From Platanthera guangdongensis (Eukaryota; Streptophyta; Magnoliopsida; Asparagales; Orchidaceae): a DNA stretch of 64,000 nucleotides. A program made the position numbers and the translations under genes. The notes under the pieces were generated by a model. The model was not told the origin of the DNA. It searched no databases and saw only the letters and a program-made list of their open reading frames with translations. Shown one piece after another: positions 11,523 through 24,000 of the stretch. The number at the start of each line of letters is the position of its first letter. The first letter of the stretch is position 1. The stretch is taken from positions 82,768,564 to 82,832,563 of the forward strand of contig CM077166.1 in assembly GCA_039583875.1 (NCBI GenBank), written 5' to 3'.

Positions 11523-12241
11523 CAACACACACACTCATGACATTAAGGCCTTACAAGTTGCTCTTTACAAAATATATAATTTCATACATCGGCACGCAGG
11601 CCGACCACACATGAAATCCAAACATTCTTCGCACGGCCTTTGAGGGCCTTAAGGAGCAAACCTTCATTCTGCTCATTTGAATTCACTCATCAGCACCTGT
11701 AATTAGACATCCAGCCTAGGAGCGGGAGACAAAGCAACAGTTAGTGTTAGCTGACCAATTATAACGACCCTACCCCTTACCCGGGGCAGTGGTTCCTTCC
11801 CTGTATGCATTGCAAATAATATCTAGCAGTCACAACAAGTGCGCTTAGGCACAACAATATCACAAATGCCGGTCAAAACCAGGCGCTCCGTGCACTTAGG
11901 GCACCTTACGGTGTACCGGACTTCTAGGAAACACCACCGATCCGAGAATTATAAACTTGTTGGCTGGCCGGTCCTAGTCACCCCAATTCGCAGACTGGGA
12001 GCATTCCACCCAAACCACTCAGAGGTGATAATCTCACGGCAAACTTGAGCATTAATAGATCGACCCACAATTGTGGTGCAACAAGTAGGGTCTGTCTCGC
12101 GTCCTCCCCAACATTGCCACCAATCGACATCCCAAAACAACCAGGGGCAGGTCAGCCTTTCCCGTTCTCAAACCGTCAGTAGCGCACCACAAGATGCGGG
12201 TCGGCCTTCCCTCCTGATTAGCCACAGCTTTTCGCTCTCCC
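11523..12241 (-). repeat. Z left LTR, piece 2 of 4
   Basis: The piece matches the right Z LTR from about 42691 to 43410 (catcggcacgcaggccgacc, gccttacggtgtaccgga and other blocks). It ends with ctccc (12237-12241), the target duplicated by B. Confidence 0.93.
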
Positions 12242-12784
12242 TGTAACGCCCCCGATTTTTTCGATGATTTTAGTCGATTGGGCAACGTCATATTTATGAC
12301 GTCGTGGCGTTACTTTTAGCGTCGAGCTGACGGCGCAATGCCGTTAAGGCATTTTCTCGTCCGTGTGGTCGAGTCGGCCGAATTCTTCTTGTGATGGAAA
12401 AATTTTTCTTTTGGAATTTAAGTTATGTAATTTTGGGCTTGCTCGTCAAGTTTTGTCGCAATCCGAGCATTTTTGGAGTATCAACACGCGATTGAAGTTT
12501 TGGATTTGTTTATGCTCGCCATATACTTTGAAGATTAATATCTCGGGAATGGCTCGTCGAATTTTGGTTTTGACTTCGCCGCTGTGTTCGTAGCGTCAGT
12601 ATTCGCCTACGGCGCGAGTTTCGTTTAATTCGGCGGTCGTTTGGGCCTCCGTTTTGATCTCGTAGTTTCCTTGTTCAAAAATATATAAGTATGATTATTT
12701 TAATATTATAGTACTATTCAAAAATGTCTTTTACTATTCATTCATATAGTTTGATTAAAAGGTTACATTTGCAAAGAAATTATT

Positions 12785-13575
12785 TTTCCTGCAACGCTTG
12801 ACTCGAGTGAAATTCCTACGTCTCGATTAGGTCCTTTCTTGTACTCGAGTAGTTACCTACTACTCGAGTAGTTCCTTTCGAGTACTCGAGTAGTTGCCTT
12901 ACTACTTGAGTAGTTCTTTTCGAGTACTCGAGTAGCTGCATTATAACTACTCGAGTAGGTCTCTTCTTGTACTCGAGTAGTTACCTTACTACTTGAGTAG
13001 TTCCTTTCGAGTACTCGAGTAGTTGCCTTACAACTCGTGTAGTTCTTTTCGAGTACTCGAGTAGTTTCCTTACTACTCGAGTAGTTCTTTTCGAGTACTC
13101 GAGTAGCTTACTTATAACTACTCGAGTAGGTCTTTTCTTGTACTCGAGTAGTTACCTTACTACTCGAGTAGTTCCTTTCGAGTACTCGGGTAGTTGCATT
13201 ACTACTCGACTAGTTCTTTTCGAGTACTCGAGTAGCTGCCATATAACTACTCGAGTAGGTCTCTTCTTGTACTCGAGTAGTTACCTTACTACTCGAGTAG
13301 TTCTTTTCGAGTACTCGAGTAGTTGCCTTACTACTCGAGTAGTTATTTTCGAGTACTCGAGTAGTTACCTTACTACTCGAGTAGTTCTTTTCGAGTACTC
13401 GAGTAGTTGCCTTACTACTCGAGTAGTTCTTTTCGAGTACTCGAGCAATTGCCTTACTACTCGAGTAGTTCTTTTCGAGTACTCGAGTAGTCATCTTACT
13501 ACTCGAGTAGTACTTTTCTTGTACTCGAGTATCCCTTGCTGTACCAGAGTAGTACCCCTATTGTACTCGAGTGGC
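12785..13575. repeat. 42-bp tandem array of ACTCGAGT palindromes, B 5' LTR
   Basis: Units of about 42 bp each carry two XhoI-type palindromes, one in tactactcgagtagtt and one in gagtactcgagtag. There are roughly 19 units. The period is a multiple of three, so long frames with a 14-residue peptide repeat stay open on both strands. These are by-products of the repeat, not genes. The array can fold into many hairpins. Confidence 0.92.
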
Positions 13576-13635
13576 CCGTTCCTTCTGTCTCGGAAAACCG
13601 GTTTTAGCTGAACCCGGTTTATTTCTGCTGTTGAG

Positions 13636-13642
13636 TATAAAT
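13636..13642 (+). promoter_or_regulatory. B 5' LTR candidate TATA box
   Basis: TATAAAT lies just downstream of the palindrome array in a non-repetitive stretch, and an identical box is at 22440-22446 in the 3' LTR. Position and conservation suggest the core promoter; the start site is not shown. Confidence 0.5.
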
Positions 13643-14484
13643 TCTTTCTTCTTCATCATCATTAAACCTACCGAGAATTTCTTCTTCTTCCCGAACCAGA
13701 GCGGCGTGTGAGAAATAGGTCGTCTGTCCGTACTTCTTCTGGTGGCCGTCGACGGTGCTCCGGTGCTGGAAATCTTCAACCTAGTATAAATCTGGAAAGC
13801 TCTCGCCGAGAGCTACGCCATCGTGGTAATATCTTCCCCGTTTTTTTAGAGATTTCTTGTTAGGTTTTTTCGGCCCTAATATCCTTTTCGGCCGTTCTTA
13901 TTCAGATTTCAACTCCTCCCGCATCATTTTGCCCCGTCTACGACGTGGAGTGATTCAGAGGACCTTTCCAGTAAAACCAAGGCAAGTGGTGGTTTCTCCT
14001 CATTTCTCCTTGTCCGATTTGATGGTAATGGCTAAGTTTTCAAGTTCTTTAAATTTTCTACAGTTATTCTTCAAAATTACTGTTATGAATAACCTTCTCA
14101 ACGATCACATGATGTTGTGATGTTTTGTCATGGTGAACTCGATTTTGTCCGGATATGTTTAATCGTTCTTGAAGTGTCCTATTGATGGCTATAAACGTCT
14201 TAGAATTCGTTATTGAACGTATTAGAGTTTAATTAGGTTTGTAAATCATTCCTAAGAGTTGATCAGCCATGTCTTGTATCTAGTAATGTCAAGTAGAATC
14301 TAACGAGCCAAATCTCGAGATATTTGTGTTGTGGTTTCTTGATTGCGGGAGTTAGTGGACGATTCCACCTCCACAGTGGTTGTTTCCTTCATTAGTGCCC
14401 TGTGGAAGTCTACTCGGCTTTTGGATGTCCGTGGTGTATGGTGGAGAGTATGAGACTCACTCGTAGTTAGATAGATTGTATATT

Positions 14485-14580
14485 CGTGTTTTTGGGTGGT
14501 GTGTCCAAGAGTGACCACCTCGCCCGTGTTTTTTGGGTGGTGTGTCCACGAGTGTCCACCTCGCCCGTGTTTTTTGGGTA
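14485..14580 (+). repeat. Short 40-bp tandem repeat in B 5' LTR
   Basis: There are two full copies and one partial copy of a unit beginning cgtgttttttgggtggtgtg and ending ccacctcgcc. The same repeat is in the 3' LTR at about 23301-23397. Confidence 0.85.
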
Positions 14581-15551
14581 AAGTCGACCACAAGTGCCTA
14601 GTAAAGGTTTTGTATTTCTTCCTTACGAATTATTCATGTTATCACCTTATAGCCTCGTGCGTCTGGTGTACTATTGTTGTACGTGATGAATCGCGTAAGA
14701 GTTCTTTTTCATGATCATGACTCGTTCTCGTTTTGTACTTTATTTCAGTACTATTGGTCTTGGGTTGGTACCCCTTTGACTTTTGTTTACTTGGGCTTAT
14801 TTATTTCTGCCACCATTTGTTCCCTCTTGCTGAGGTGTTCTGTCTTTGGAATGCCTCAGGTTCAGAGCAGTAGCAGATAGCAGAGCTAGTTTTGGAGTTT
14901 CTGGGCGCCAGTGTAGGCTGTGGTGATTACCTCATCTCAGCGAGGTAGTTTGTTGTTTATTTAGTTACTAGTTAAGACGTACTTTTTTGTATGTGGGTTC
15001 GTGTCAGTTTGTTGACGCCCACAGTATTGTTACTTTTAGATACTTTCTAGCTGCTTAGTTTTCTATATGTGGATGTGTACTACTTGCTCTCTGGGATGAT
15101 TTATGCTAGGAATGCATGTTAGGTATTTTCAACTATAAAATCTATTATTACTACTCCATGCACTGTATAATTTAAAAACTCTAGCTTGTTATATTTGGCG
15201 ACCGTAAAAGCTATCCTTACTACTATTATAAATTTAAAGTTTTGCATATCATGAGTTGTCCTTTGGGGACATTTATACTCATGTAGGATGTTTGAGTCAA
15301 TCTAACAAGTATTTTTCCGCAGCGTATAACCATATTTTGATTCGTGGACTAAGTGAGCCACTAAGCCGAGGGATACGACTAACTATTGCACTTAGCTGAT
15401 TTTCCTTAAAATAACTGAAAGAATCTTTCTTCATGTTAGTAGGTGTCTGCCTGAGCATCCGCAGTTATCCCCTGCTGACGTGGCATCATGACGCGCATTT
15501 TCCCTTACTCTGATAATTTATTATTTGCGGTGAAAATGCGGGTTGTGACAG

Positions 15552-15564
15552 TTGGTATCAGAGG
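15552..15564 (+). other. B primer-binding site (tRNA-iMet type)
   Basis: ttggtatcagagg lies immediately after the 5' LTR and matches the plant initiator-Met primer site. Confidence 0.85.
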
Positions 15565-16206
15565 GAGGTTTCTTGATAATTGGTCGGGCAACATTCCCTT
15601 GTTAGTGTAGGTTGTTTAGTGACATTTCATACACACACTGATGTGTCATCAATACGCCTTAGCCGAACCATAGTCACTACACTCATAGCATGATAAGAAG
15701 TATACGAGGCATATTATGTAGTATGGGATGCATAATATGTGTTTGTATATGGATCCATCATATGTGACAACATGTGACGGTTATGTAGTATGTGATGTAT
15801 AACCACCATCACATGGGTGCCCATTAGCACATTTTCTTTTCCTCGTTGCATGCGATGTTATGTAGTATGAGATGCATAAGATTTCATGTGTACACCGCTC
15901 ATATCATGCATTAGAGCCTTTTATAGAATGCATATCACTACATACATTAAATATCATCGCTTAAGCACGAGTGATAAGTTAAGGTCTACATGATTACACA
16001 TGTACACACATGATTTTAAATAAGAATAAAGAATACATGCATTCATGTCATAGGCACATGAGTCAATAGGATGAGAGGATATCATCCTAAGTAGGACATA
16101 ATATCATTATAAAATCCCAGAGCATGTTGTAGCATAAGCAAGTGTCTTATAAGTATGGTCTGAACTAGTTGAGTGGCTTTGTTGTAAGCTAGGATTTTGA
16201 TGAGTT

Positions 16207-17431
16207 GTGTGTTTGCTTTTTAAAATGCCGTCAAAGCGTCCTGCGACGAGGTCGACTCCCCAATCGGAGGGTGAGTCATCAGATGCGCAAAGTGATGTGA
16301 TTATCGAGGGTATGCGTCAGAGCAATGAGGCTCTGTCGAGACAGTTGGTTGCGATGCAATCACAAATTCAGTCTTTATTGTCTGCCGCTCCCGCGCAGCA
16401 ACCTTTAGTACAAGAGCCTGCCTTGGGCCAAGCCGTGCCCGATACCCCTGTTCCTCTGGTTCCCCCGATGGCGATACCACCAGAAATGAATTTCATATCG
16501 CACTTCCAGCGGTAAGGACCTCCCACCTACGGCGGGAGTGCCGACTTTCTGATTAGCTCCCGCGCAGCAACCTTTAGTGCAAGAGCCTGCCTTGGGCCAA
16601 GCCGTGCCCGATACCCCGGTTCCTCTGGTTCCCCCGATGGCGATACCACCAGAAATGAATTTCATATCGCACTTCCAGCGGTAAGGACCTCCCACCTACG
16701 GCGGGAGTGCCGACTTTCTGATTATAGACGATTGGATCATCTCCATTGAGGAGATGTTTTCATATTCCAGAATTCTAGAAGCCCAGAAGGTGATGATTGC
16801 AGCCTATCAGTTAAAAGGCCTGGAAAAACATTGGTGGATTCGGGAAAGAGAGGGTCTAAAGGAAGGATGTTCTTGGGAATCTTTTAAGAAGATGTTGCTG
16901 AAAAGGATTCTACCCTCGGTCGAGCAGGACCGTCTGACGAATAACTTCCTGCATTTGAAGCAGAGACAGCTCACCGTGAGCGAGTATGAGATTGAGTTTA
17001 GTAAACTAAGCAGGTTTGCTCCTGATTTGGTAGCTTCTGAGGAGGGTAGAGTGAAGCGTTTCCTTGGAGGATTAAGAAGCGATGTATAGAAGTTGGCATG
17101 CGCTTACCGAGCTGAAAGTTATGCTAAAGTAGTGGAAGCCACTTTGAAGGTGGAGGCGATTGAAAATGCTAAGAACCGAGGTGCTGCGATGAGGAAGGAG
17201 AAAAGGAAAGGCATTGAAGATGGTAGCTGCAGGGCATCTGGCCTTTCTTCGAAGAAGAAAAGTAAGGAAGTGTGTAGTTTCTGTGGTCGTCCCGGCCACC
17301 CTTACGAAAGATGTTTCAAGAGGACTGCCACCCTAAAGCAGCAGCAGGTGCACGCCATCCAAGGTGCACCCAAGGGAGAGCTAGTGTGCTCATTCTGTGC
17401 AAGGAAGGGTCATGATGTGAGTCAGTGCTAG
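16207..17431 (+). pseudogene. B gag with zinc knuckles, disrupted
   Basis: The frame begins near MPSKRPATRSTPQSEGESSD and has a possible coiled-coil stretch (SNEALSRQLVAMQSQIQSLL). A TAA stop and a 169-bp direct duplication (16388-16724) interrupt it. Capsid homology resumes from about 16725 (MFSYSRILEAQKVMIAAYQL, LKQRQLTVSEYEIEFSKLSR). Two CCHC knuckles follow, CSFCGRPGHPYERC (near 17275) and CSFCARKGHDVSQC (near 17390), with a third degenerate one (FFQCGLKGHQK) after a TAG at 17429. Another stop follows RSDV at 17087. Gag would package the element RNA; this copy cannot be translated through. Confidence 0.87.
16388..16724 (+). repeat. 169-bp direct tandem duplication inside B gag
   Basis: 16388-16556 and 16557-16724 are nearly identical (differences include tagta/tagtg and ccctgt/cccggt). 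The period of 169 is not a multiple of three, so the copy breaks the reading frame. Confidence 0.93.
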
Positions 17432-17940
17432 ATGAAGGAAAGGATTTTCTTCCAGTGCGGGCTGAAGGGACACCAGAAGCCTTCATTCCCCCAGGCTCAG
17501 CCCCCACTGCAGCCTGCCCCAGTTCGAGCTCTGCCGCCGCCACTGAACTTGGATAAAGGAAAAGGAAAGCTGAACGTGATGACCAGCGAGGAATCTCAAA
17601 CCTCTACGCAAGTGATATTAGGGGAGTTTAAGGTGCGGAATAGGTGGGCGCACGTTCTTTTCGATTCGTGTGCCACCCATTCCTTCGTGGCACGGTGGTT
17701 TGTTGATAAACATCGCCTGGGTGTGGATCGATTAGGAGACTCCTTCAATGTCAAGCTCCCTTCTGGGGATTTGGTGATATCTAATCAAGGAGTTTTGAGA
17801 TGCCCTATTTATCTTGGCAATTTTCTGGCCTTTGCGGATCTGATGATTTTAGATTTGGCTGATTTCGACGTGATTTTGGGCATGGACTGGCTGTCCAAGT
17901 ATGATGCGGTCATCTAGTGCAAGGCTAAACGACTGGATTT
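17432..17940 (+). pseudogene. B aspartic protease
   Basis: The frame follows the gag stop. It includes VLFDSCATHSFVARWF, where the usual DSGA active site reads DSCA, and the flap-distal VILGMDWLSKYDAVI typical of gypsy proteases, then a TAG. The protease would cleave the Gag-Pol polyprotein. The Gly-to-Cys change at the active-site turn, together with flanking stops, argues against function. Confidence 0.85.
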
Positions 17941-17944
17941 CAGG

Positions 17945-19039
17945 ATGGATGATGGACAACCTATGAGCGTCTATGGATTTCAGGTCAGAGTTTCCCCTGT
18001 CATTTCTACGGTACGTGCTTGTCGTGCTATAGAGTCTGGCTGCGAGGCATTTGTAGTTTCTATTTCTGCTATGGAAATAACTTTTGTTACACCATGTCTT
18101 GAGGATGTCTCGGTGGTGCGAGAGTTTCCAGATGTCTTTCCTGATAGTCTTCTAGGACTTCCTCCTGAAAGGGAGATAGAGTTTGTGATAGACCTCGAGC
18201 CAGGTACTCGTCCTATTGCCAAAGCTCTGTACCGTATGGCTCCGCGTGAGTTGGCTGAGTTACGTACTCAGCTCGATGAGTTGCTGAGGTGTTGTTTTAT
18301 TAGACCAACTTCTTCTCCATGGGGTTCTCATGTTTTGTTGGTCAAGAAGAAAGATGGATCCATGAGGCTTTGCATCGATTATAGGGAATTGAGCAAGGTA
18401 ACCATTAAGAATAGATATCCCCTGCCAAGGATTGATGATTTGTTCGGTCAGTTGCATGGTAGCTCGGTGTATTCAAAGATTGATCTTCGCTCAGGCTACC
18501 ACCAGTTGAGGATTCGTGAGGCAGACATTCCCCGAACCGCATTTCGTTCGCGGCATGGACATTATGAGTTTTTGGTGATGTTTTTCAGTTTAACCAATGC
18601 ACCCTCTGCTTTCATGAATTTGATGAATAGAGTGTTTAAGGATTTCTTGGACCGATTCGTTATTGTGTTTATAGAAGATGTCTTGGTGTATTCCCGTAAT
18701 GTTGAGGAGCATACTCAGCATTTGCATTCGGTCTTGTCAACCCTGAGTCAGCATAAGCTATATGAGAAGTTGAGCAAATGTGAGTTCTGGCTACCTCAGG
18801 TGTCCTTTCTGGGTCATGTTGTAAGCAAGGAAGGTATTTCTGTAGACCCGACCAAGATTTCTGTTGTGATGGAATGGGAGAGACCATCTACACCTAAGGA
18901 GATTAGGAGATTCTTAGGTCTGGCTGGCTATTATAGAAGATTCGTGGAAGGATTTTCAGTATTGTCTGCTGCTCTAACTAGACTTACTCAGAAGAATACT
19001 GCGTTCATTTGGAGTGATAATTGTGAAGAGGCTTTTTAG
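17945..19039 (+). pseudogene. B reverse transcriptase
   Basis: The 364-codon frame covers the RT. It has [76 protein letters not shown] (first catalytic Asp), [12 protein letters not shown] and [12 protein letters not shown]. The last is the catalytic box, normally F-I-D-D; codon 18674-18676 is GAA, giving F-I-E-D. The frame ends at a TAG (19037-19039) in the connection to RNase H, where relatives have Gln. RT copies the element RNA into DNA; the Asp-to-Glu change likely cripples it. Confidence 0.9.
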
Positions 19040-19470
19040 GAACTGAAGAAGAGATTATGTACTGCTCCAATTTTAACCTTACCTACTGAAGGATTTGAGT
19101 ATGCCATGTATGTCAATGCATCACACATCGGACTTGGTTGTGTTTTAATGCAAGATGGTAAAGTGATCGTGTATGGATAGAGGCAACTAAAGACTCATGA
19201 GAGAAACTATCCTATGCACGATTTGGAGTTTGCTGCTGTAATTTATGCGCTGATGTTTTGACGACAGTTATTGTATGACGCGTTGTGCAAGATCTATAAG
19301 GACCATAAGAGTTTGAAGTACGTCTTCACTCAGAAAGAACTAAATCTGCGCCAGCGTCGGTTGTTGGAATATGTGGCAGATTATGAAGTGGAAATTCTTT
19401 ATCATCCAGGAAAGGACAATATAGTAGCCGATGCTTTGAGTAGAAAGACCGCAAAAAAGTTTAACCTGTC
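19040..19470 (+). pseudogene. B RNase H
   Basis: After the stop, homology continues: LTLPTEGFEYAMYVNASHIG, where the catalytic Asp of the usual S-D-A-S is Asn, then KTHERNYPMHDLEFAAVIYA, a TAG within the G-R-Q-L region near 19178, a TGA replacing Trp near 19259, then [20 protein letters not shown] and [16 protein letters not shown]. The active-site change and two further stops show decay. Confidence 0.85.
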
Positions 19471-20945
19471 GGTACAGTCCTTGGTAGAAGAATTTTTGTT
19501 GATGGATATTGAGGTTGGGAGTAGTACTGTGCCTGCTAGTCTAGAAGCAGAAGAACCCTATTGGATTTCCATTACTCGAGCACATCAGAAGGATGATTCG
19601 GATTTGTTACACCTCCGAAATAGAACTGTGAAGGGAGCGTATCCTGATTTCTCTTTGGATGAGTTGGATACCTTAAAGTATCGGGGTAGATTTTGTGTCC
19701 CCGCCTTCGGCGATATTCGGGCTAAGATCTGTGCTGAAGCTCATGGTTCCAGTGTGGCCTACTACCCTGGTTCCACTAAGATGCATAAGGATCTAAACAA
19801 ATTGTTTGGTGGTCAGGGATGAAGAATGATATTGCGAAGTTTGTATCAGAATGTTATACGTGTCAGCGTGTTAAGGCTGATCATAGAAGGCCTGGTGGTA
19901 AATTGACACCGCTTGATATTCCATGTTGGAAATGGCAGAGTATTTCAATGGATTTTATCACCAGTCTACAAAACTCTCCCTATGGGCACGACTCTGTTTG
20001 GGTGATAGTTGACAGATTGACAAAGTGTGCTGACTTTGTCCCGTTTAAGATTGGGTATTCGATGAAGAAGATAGCCGAGCTATATCTTGAAGAGGTCATC
20101 AGGTTGCATAGAGTGCCTGTTCGCATTGTATCAGATCGGGACTCCAGATTTAAGTCTCGCTTTTGGAATAGTTTACAGGAGGGGTTGGGTACTAATTTAA
20201 GGTATTCCATTGCCTATCATCCGCAGATGAATGGTCAGACGGAAAGGGTAAATCAGATCATAGAAGATATGATCAGGTGTTATATTTTAGATCATGGTGG
20301 TGCTTGGGATGAGCGCCTCAGACTCATGGAGTTTGCATACAATAATAGTTATCAGGAGAGTCTGCAGATGGCCCTGTTTGAGGCCTTATATGGGAGGCGT
20401 TGTAGAACTCCTTTATTTTGGGCTGAAGTTGGTGAAGGACCGTTGTTAAGTCCGGAAGTCCTTGAGGAGATGAATTGTGCTGTGACTCATATTCGAGAAA
20501 AGCGCCGTGTGGCTCAAGAGCGCTATGAGAAGTATGCCAATCAACGAAGGGTTGATCTGGAGTTTGTCGTTGGAGACTTGGTTTTTCTGAAGGTTTCTCC
20601 GATGTCTGGCGTTAAAAGGTTTGGAAGGAACCACAAGTTAGACCCCCGGTATGTGGCACCTTTCCAGATTCTTGAGTGCATCGGAGTGTCAGCTTATAGG
20701 CTGGAGTTGCCTGCAACCTTCCCTGTTGTCCATGATGTGTTCCATGTGAGCCAGTTGGGGAAGTGTGTTCGTAATGATCGTCAAGTCCTCGCTTCGTATT
20801 CTGGATTCTCAAGAGCGTGTGTTGCGGAGAAAGACCATCCCTTTGGTCAAGATTCTTTGGAGAAATCAAGACGTCGAGAGCGCGACGTTGGAATTGGAAT
20901 CGACGATGAGGGAATTTCATCCGCACCTCTTCTCTTAGTTTCGGG
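19471..20945 (+). pseudogene. B integrase and broken chromodomain
   Basis: The linker and zinc region end in CYTCQRVKADHRRPGG. The catalytic core has Asp in ISMDFITSL, Asp in IVSDRDSRFKS and Glu in GQTERVNQIIEDM, followed by the GPF/Y-like region (PRYVAPFQILECIGVSAYRL). A stop and frame change near 19820 separate the zinc region from the core. Beyond HDVFHVSQLGKCV a small deletion shifts the frame; in the shifted frame the chromodomain end is readable (IPLVKILWRNQDVE and FHPHLFS) and stops near 20941. The longer unshifted frame to 21123 is therefore an artefact. Confidence 0.87.
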
Positions 20946-21029
20946 TATGTCTTTATGTTTTCAGTCATGTTTGATTTTATCGTTTCAATTTGTTTTTGGA
21001 GTTGTGTTAAGTTTCGGGACGAAACTTCT

Positions 21030-21045
21030 TTTTAGGGGGTGTGAC
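21030..21045 (+). other. B polypurine tract
   Basis: ttttagggggtgtgac directly precedes the 3' LTR. The purine run is short. Confidence 0.65.
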
Positions 21046-24000
21046 TGTAACGCCCCTGATTTTTTCGATGATTTTAGTCGATTGGGCAACGTCATATTTA
21101 TGACATCGTGGCGTTACTCTTAGCGTCGAGTTGACGGCGCAATGCCGTTAAGGAATTTTCTCGTCCGTGCGGTTGAGTCGGCCGAATTCTTGTTGTGATG
21201 GAAAATTTTTGCTTTTGGAATTTAAGTTATGTAATTTTGGTCTTGCTCGTCAAGTTTTGTCGCAATCCGAGCATTTTTGGAGTCTCGGCACGCGATTGAA
21301 GTTTTGGATTTGTTTATGTTCGCCGTATACTTTGAATATTAATATCTCGAGAATGGCTCGTCGGATTTTGGTTTTGACTTCGTCGTTGTGTCCGTAGCGT
21401 CAGTATTCGCCTACGGCGTGAGTTTCGTTTAATTCGGCTGTCGTTTGGGCCTCCGTTTTGATCTCGTAGTTTACTTGTTCAAAAATATATAAGTATGATT
21501 ATTTTAATATTATAGTACTATTCAAAAATGTCTTTTACTATTCATTCATATAGTTTGATCAAAAGGTTACATTTGCAAAGAAATTATTTTTCCTGCAAGG
21601 CTTGACTCGAGTGAAATTCCTGCGTCTCGAGTAGGTCCTTTCTTGTACTCGAGTAGTTACCTACTACTCGAGTAGTTCCTTTCGAGTACTCGAGTAGTTG
21701 CCTTACTACTCGAGTAGTTCTTTTCGCGTACTCGAGTAGCTGCTTTATAACTACTCGAGTAGGTCTCTTCTTGTACTTGAGTAGTTACCTTACTACTCCA
21801 GTAGTTCCTTTCGAGCACTCGAGTAGTTGCCTTACTACTCGAGTAGTACTTTTTGAGTACTCGAGTAGTTGCCTTAGTACTCGAGTAGTTCTTTTCGAGT
21901 ACTCGAGTAGCTGGCTTATAACTACTCGAGTAGGTCTCTTCTTGTACTCGAGTAGTTACCTTACTACTCGAGTAGTTCCTTTTGAGAAATCAAGTAGTTA
22001 TCTTACTACTCGAGTAGTTCTTTTCGAGTACACGTGTAGCTGCCTTATAACTACTCGAGTAGGTCTCTTCTTGTACTCGAGTAGTTACCTTACTACACGA
22101 TTAGTTCTTTTGAAGTACTCGAGTAGTTGCCTTACTTCTCGAGCAGTTCTTTTTGAGTACTCGAGTAGTTGCCTTACTACTCGAGTAGTTCTTTTCGAGT
22201 ACTCGAGTAGTTGCCTTACTACTCGAGTAGTTATTTTTGAGTACTCGAGTAGTTGCCTTACCACTCGAGTAGTTCTTTTCGAGTACTCGAGTAGTGACCT
22301 TACTACTCGAGTAGTCCTTTTCTTATACTCGAGTATCCCTTGCTGTACCCTAGTAGTACCCCTATAGTACTCGAGTGGCCGGTTACTTCTATCTCGGAAA
22401 ATAGGTTTTAGCTGAACCTGGTTTATTTCTGCTGTTGAGTATAAATGCTTTCTTCTTCTTCATCATCATTAAACCGACCGAGAATTTCTTCTTCTTCCCG
22501 AACCAGAGCGGCGTGTGAGAAATAGGTCGTTCGTCCGTACTTCTTCCGGTGGCCGTCGACGATGCTCCGGTTCTCGAAATCTTCAACCGAGTATAGATCT
22601 GGAAAGCTCTCGCCGAGAGCTACGCCATCGTATTAATATCTTCCCCATTTCTAGAGATTTCTCGTTAGGGTTTTTCGGCCCTAACCTCCTTTTCGGCCAT
22701 TCTTGTCCAGATTTCAACTCCTCCCGCATCATTTTGCCCCGATCTACGATGTGGAGTGATTCGGAGGACTTTTTCGGTAAAACCAAGGCAAGTGGTGGTT
22801 TCTCCTCGTTTCTCCTTGTACGATTCGATGGTAACGGCTAAGTTTTCAAGTTCTTTAAATTTTCTACACTTATTCTTCCAAATTACTGCTATGAATAACC
22901 TTCTCAACAATCACATAATGTTGTGACGTTTTGTCATGGTGAACTCGATTTTGTCCGGATACGTTTGATCGTTCTTGAAGTGTCTTATTGATGGCTCTAA
23001 ACGCCTTAGATTTCATTATTGAACGTATTAGAGTTTAATTATGTTTGTAAATCATTCCTAAGAGTTGATCAGCCATGTCTTGCATCTAGTAATGTCAAGT
23101 AGAATCTGACGAGCTAAATCTCGAGATATTTATGTTGTGGTTTCTTTGGGTTTCTTGATTGTGGGAGTTAGTGGATGATTCCACCTCCGCAGTGGTTGTT
23201 TCCTTCATTAGTGCCCCGTGGAAGTCTACCCGAATTTTGGAAGTCTGTGGTGTATGGTGGAGAGTATGAGACTCCCTCGCAGTTAGGAGGATTGTATATT
23301 CGTGTTTTTGGGTGGTGTTTCCAAGAGTGACCACCTCGCCCGTGTATTTTGGGTGGTGTGTCCACGAGTATCGACCTCGCCCGTTCTTTTTGGGTAAAGT
23401 CGACCACAGGTGCCTAATAAAGATTTTGTATTTCTTCCTTACGAATTATTCATGTTATCACCTTATAGACTCGTGCGTCTGGTGTACTATTATTATATGT
23501 GACGAATCACGTAAGAGTTCTTTTTCATGATGATGACTTGTTCTCTTTTTGTACTTTATTTCAGTACTGTTGGTCTTGGGTTGGTACCCCTTTGACTTTT
23601 GTTTACTTGGGCTTATTTGTTTCTGCCACCATTTGTTCCCTCTTGCTGAGGTGTTCTGTCTTTGGAATGCCTCAGGTTCAGAGCTGTAGCAGATAACAGA
23701 GCGAGTTTTGGAGATTCTGGGCGCCAGTGTAGGCTATGGTGGTTACCTCGTCCCAGCGAGGTAGTTTGTTGTTTATTTAGTTACTGGTTCAGACATAATT
23801 TTCTGTATGTGGGTTCGTGTCAATTTGTTGACGCCCACAGTATTGTTACATTTAGATACTTGCTAGCTGCTTAGTTTTCTATATGTGGATGTGTACTACT
23901 TGCTCTCTGGGATGATTTATGCTAGGAATGCATGTTAGGTATTTTCAACTATAAAATCTATTACTACTACTTCATGCACTGCATAATTTAAAAACTCTAG

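Larger units (their letters stand above)
12242..15550 (+). repeat. B 5' LTR
   Basis: The LTR runs from tgtaacgcccccgatttt to gggttgtgaca. It contains the ACTCGAGT array (12785-13575), a TATA box (13636), a 40-bp tandem repeat (14485-14580) and otherwise unremarkable AT-rich sequence. Confidence 0.94.

Noticed and set aside
12785..13575. CRISPR-like regular palindromic repeats
   Set aside because: There are no unique spacers, the units are contiguous, and the array is inside a plant LTR.
13138..13611. 157-codon open frame with a 14-residue repeat (also 198 codons at 21771-22367 and an antisense frame at 13210-13494)
   Set aside because: It arises because the 42-bp LTR array is a multiple of three and has few stops; it is open on both strands and has no features of a gene beyond the repeat.
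20945..21123. C-terminal extension of the B integrase frame to 21123
   Set aside because: It continues past the polypurine tract into the 3' LTR in the wrong frame after the chromodomain frameshift; the homologous end is the stop near 20941.
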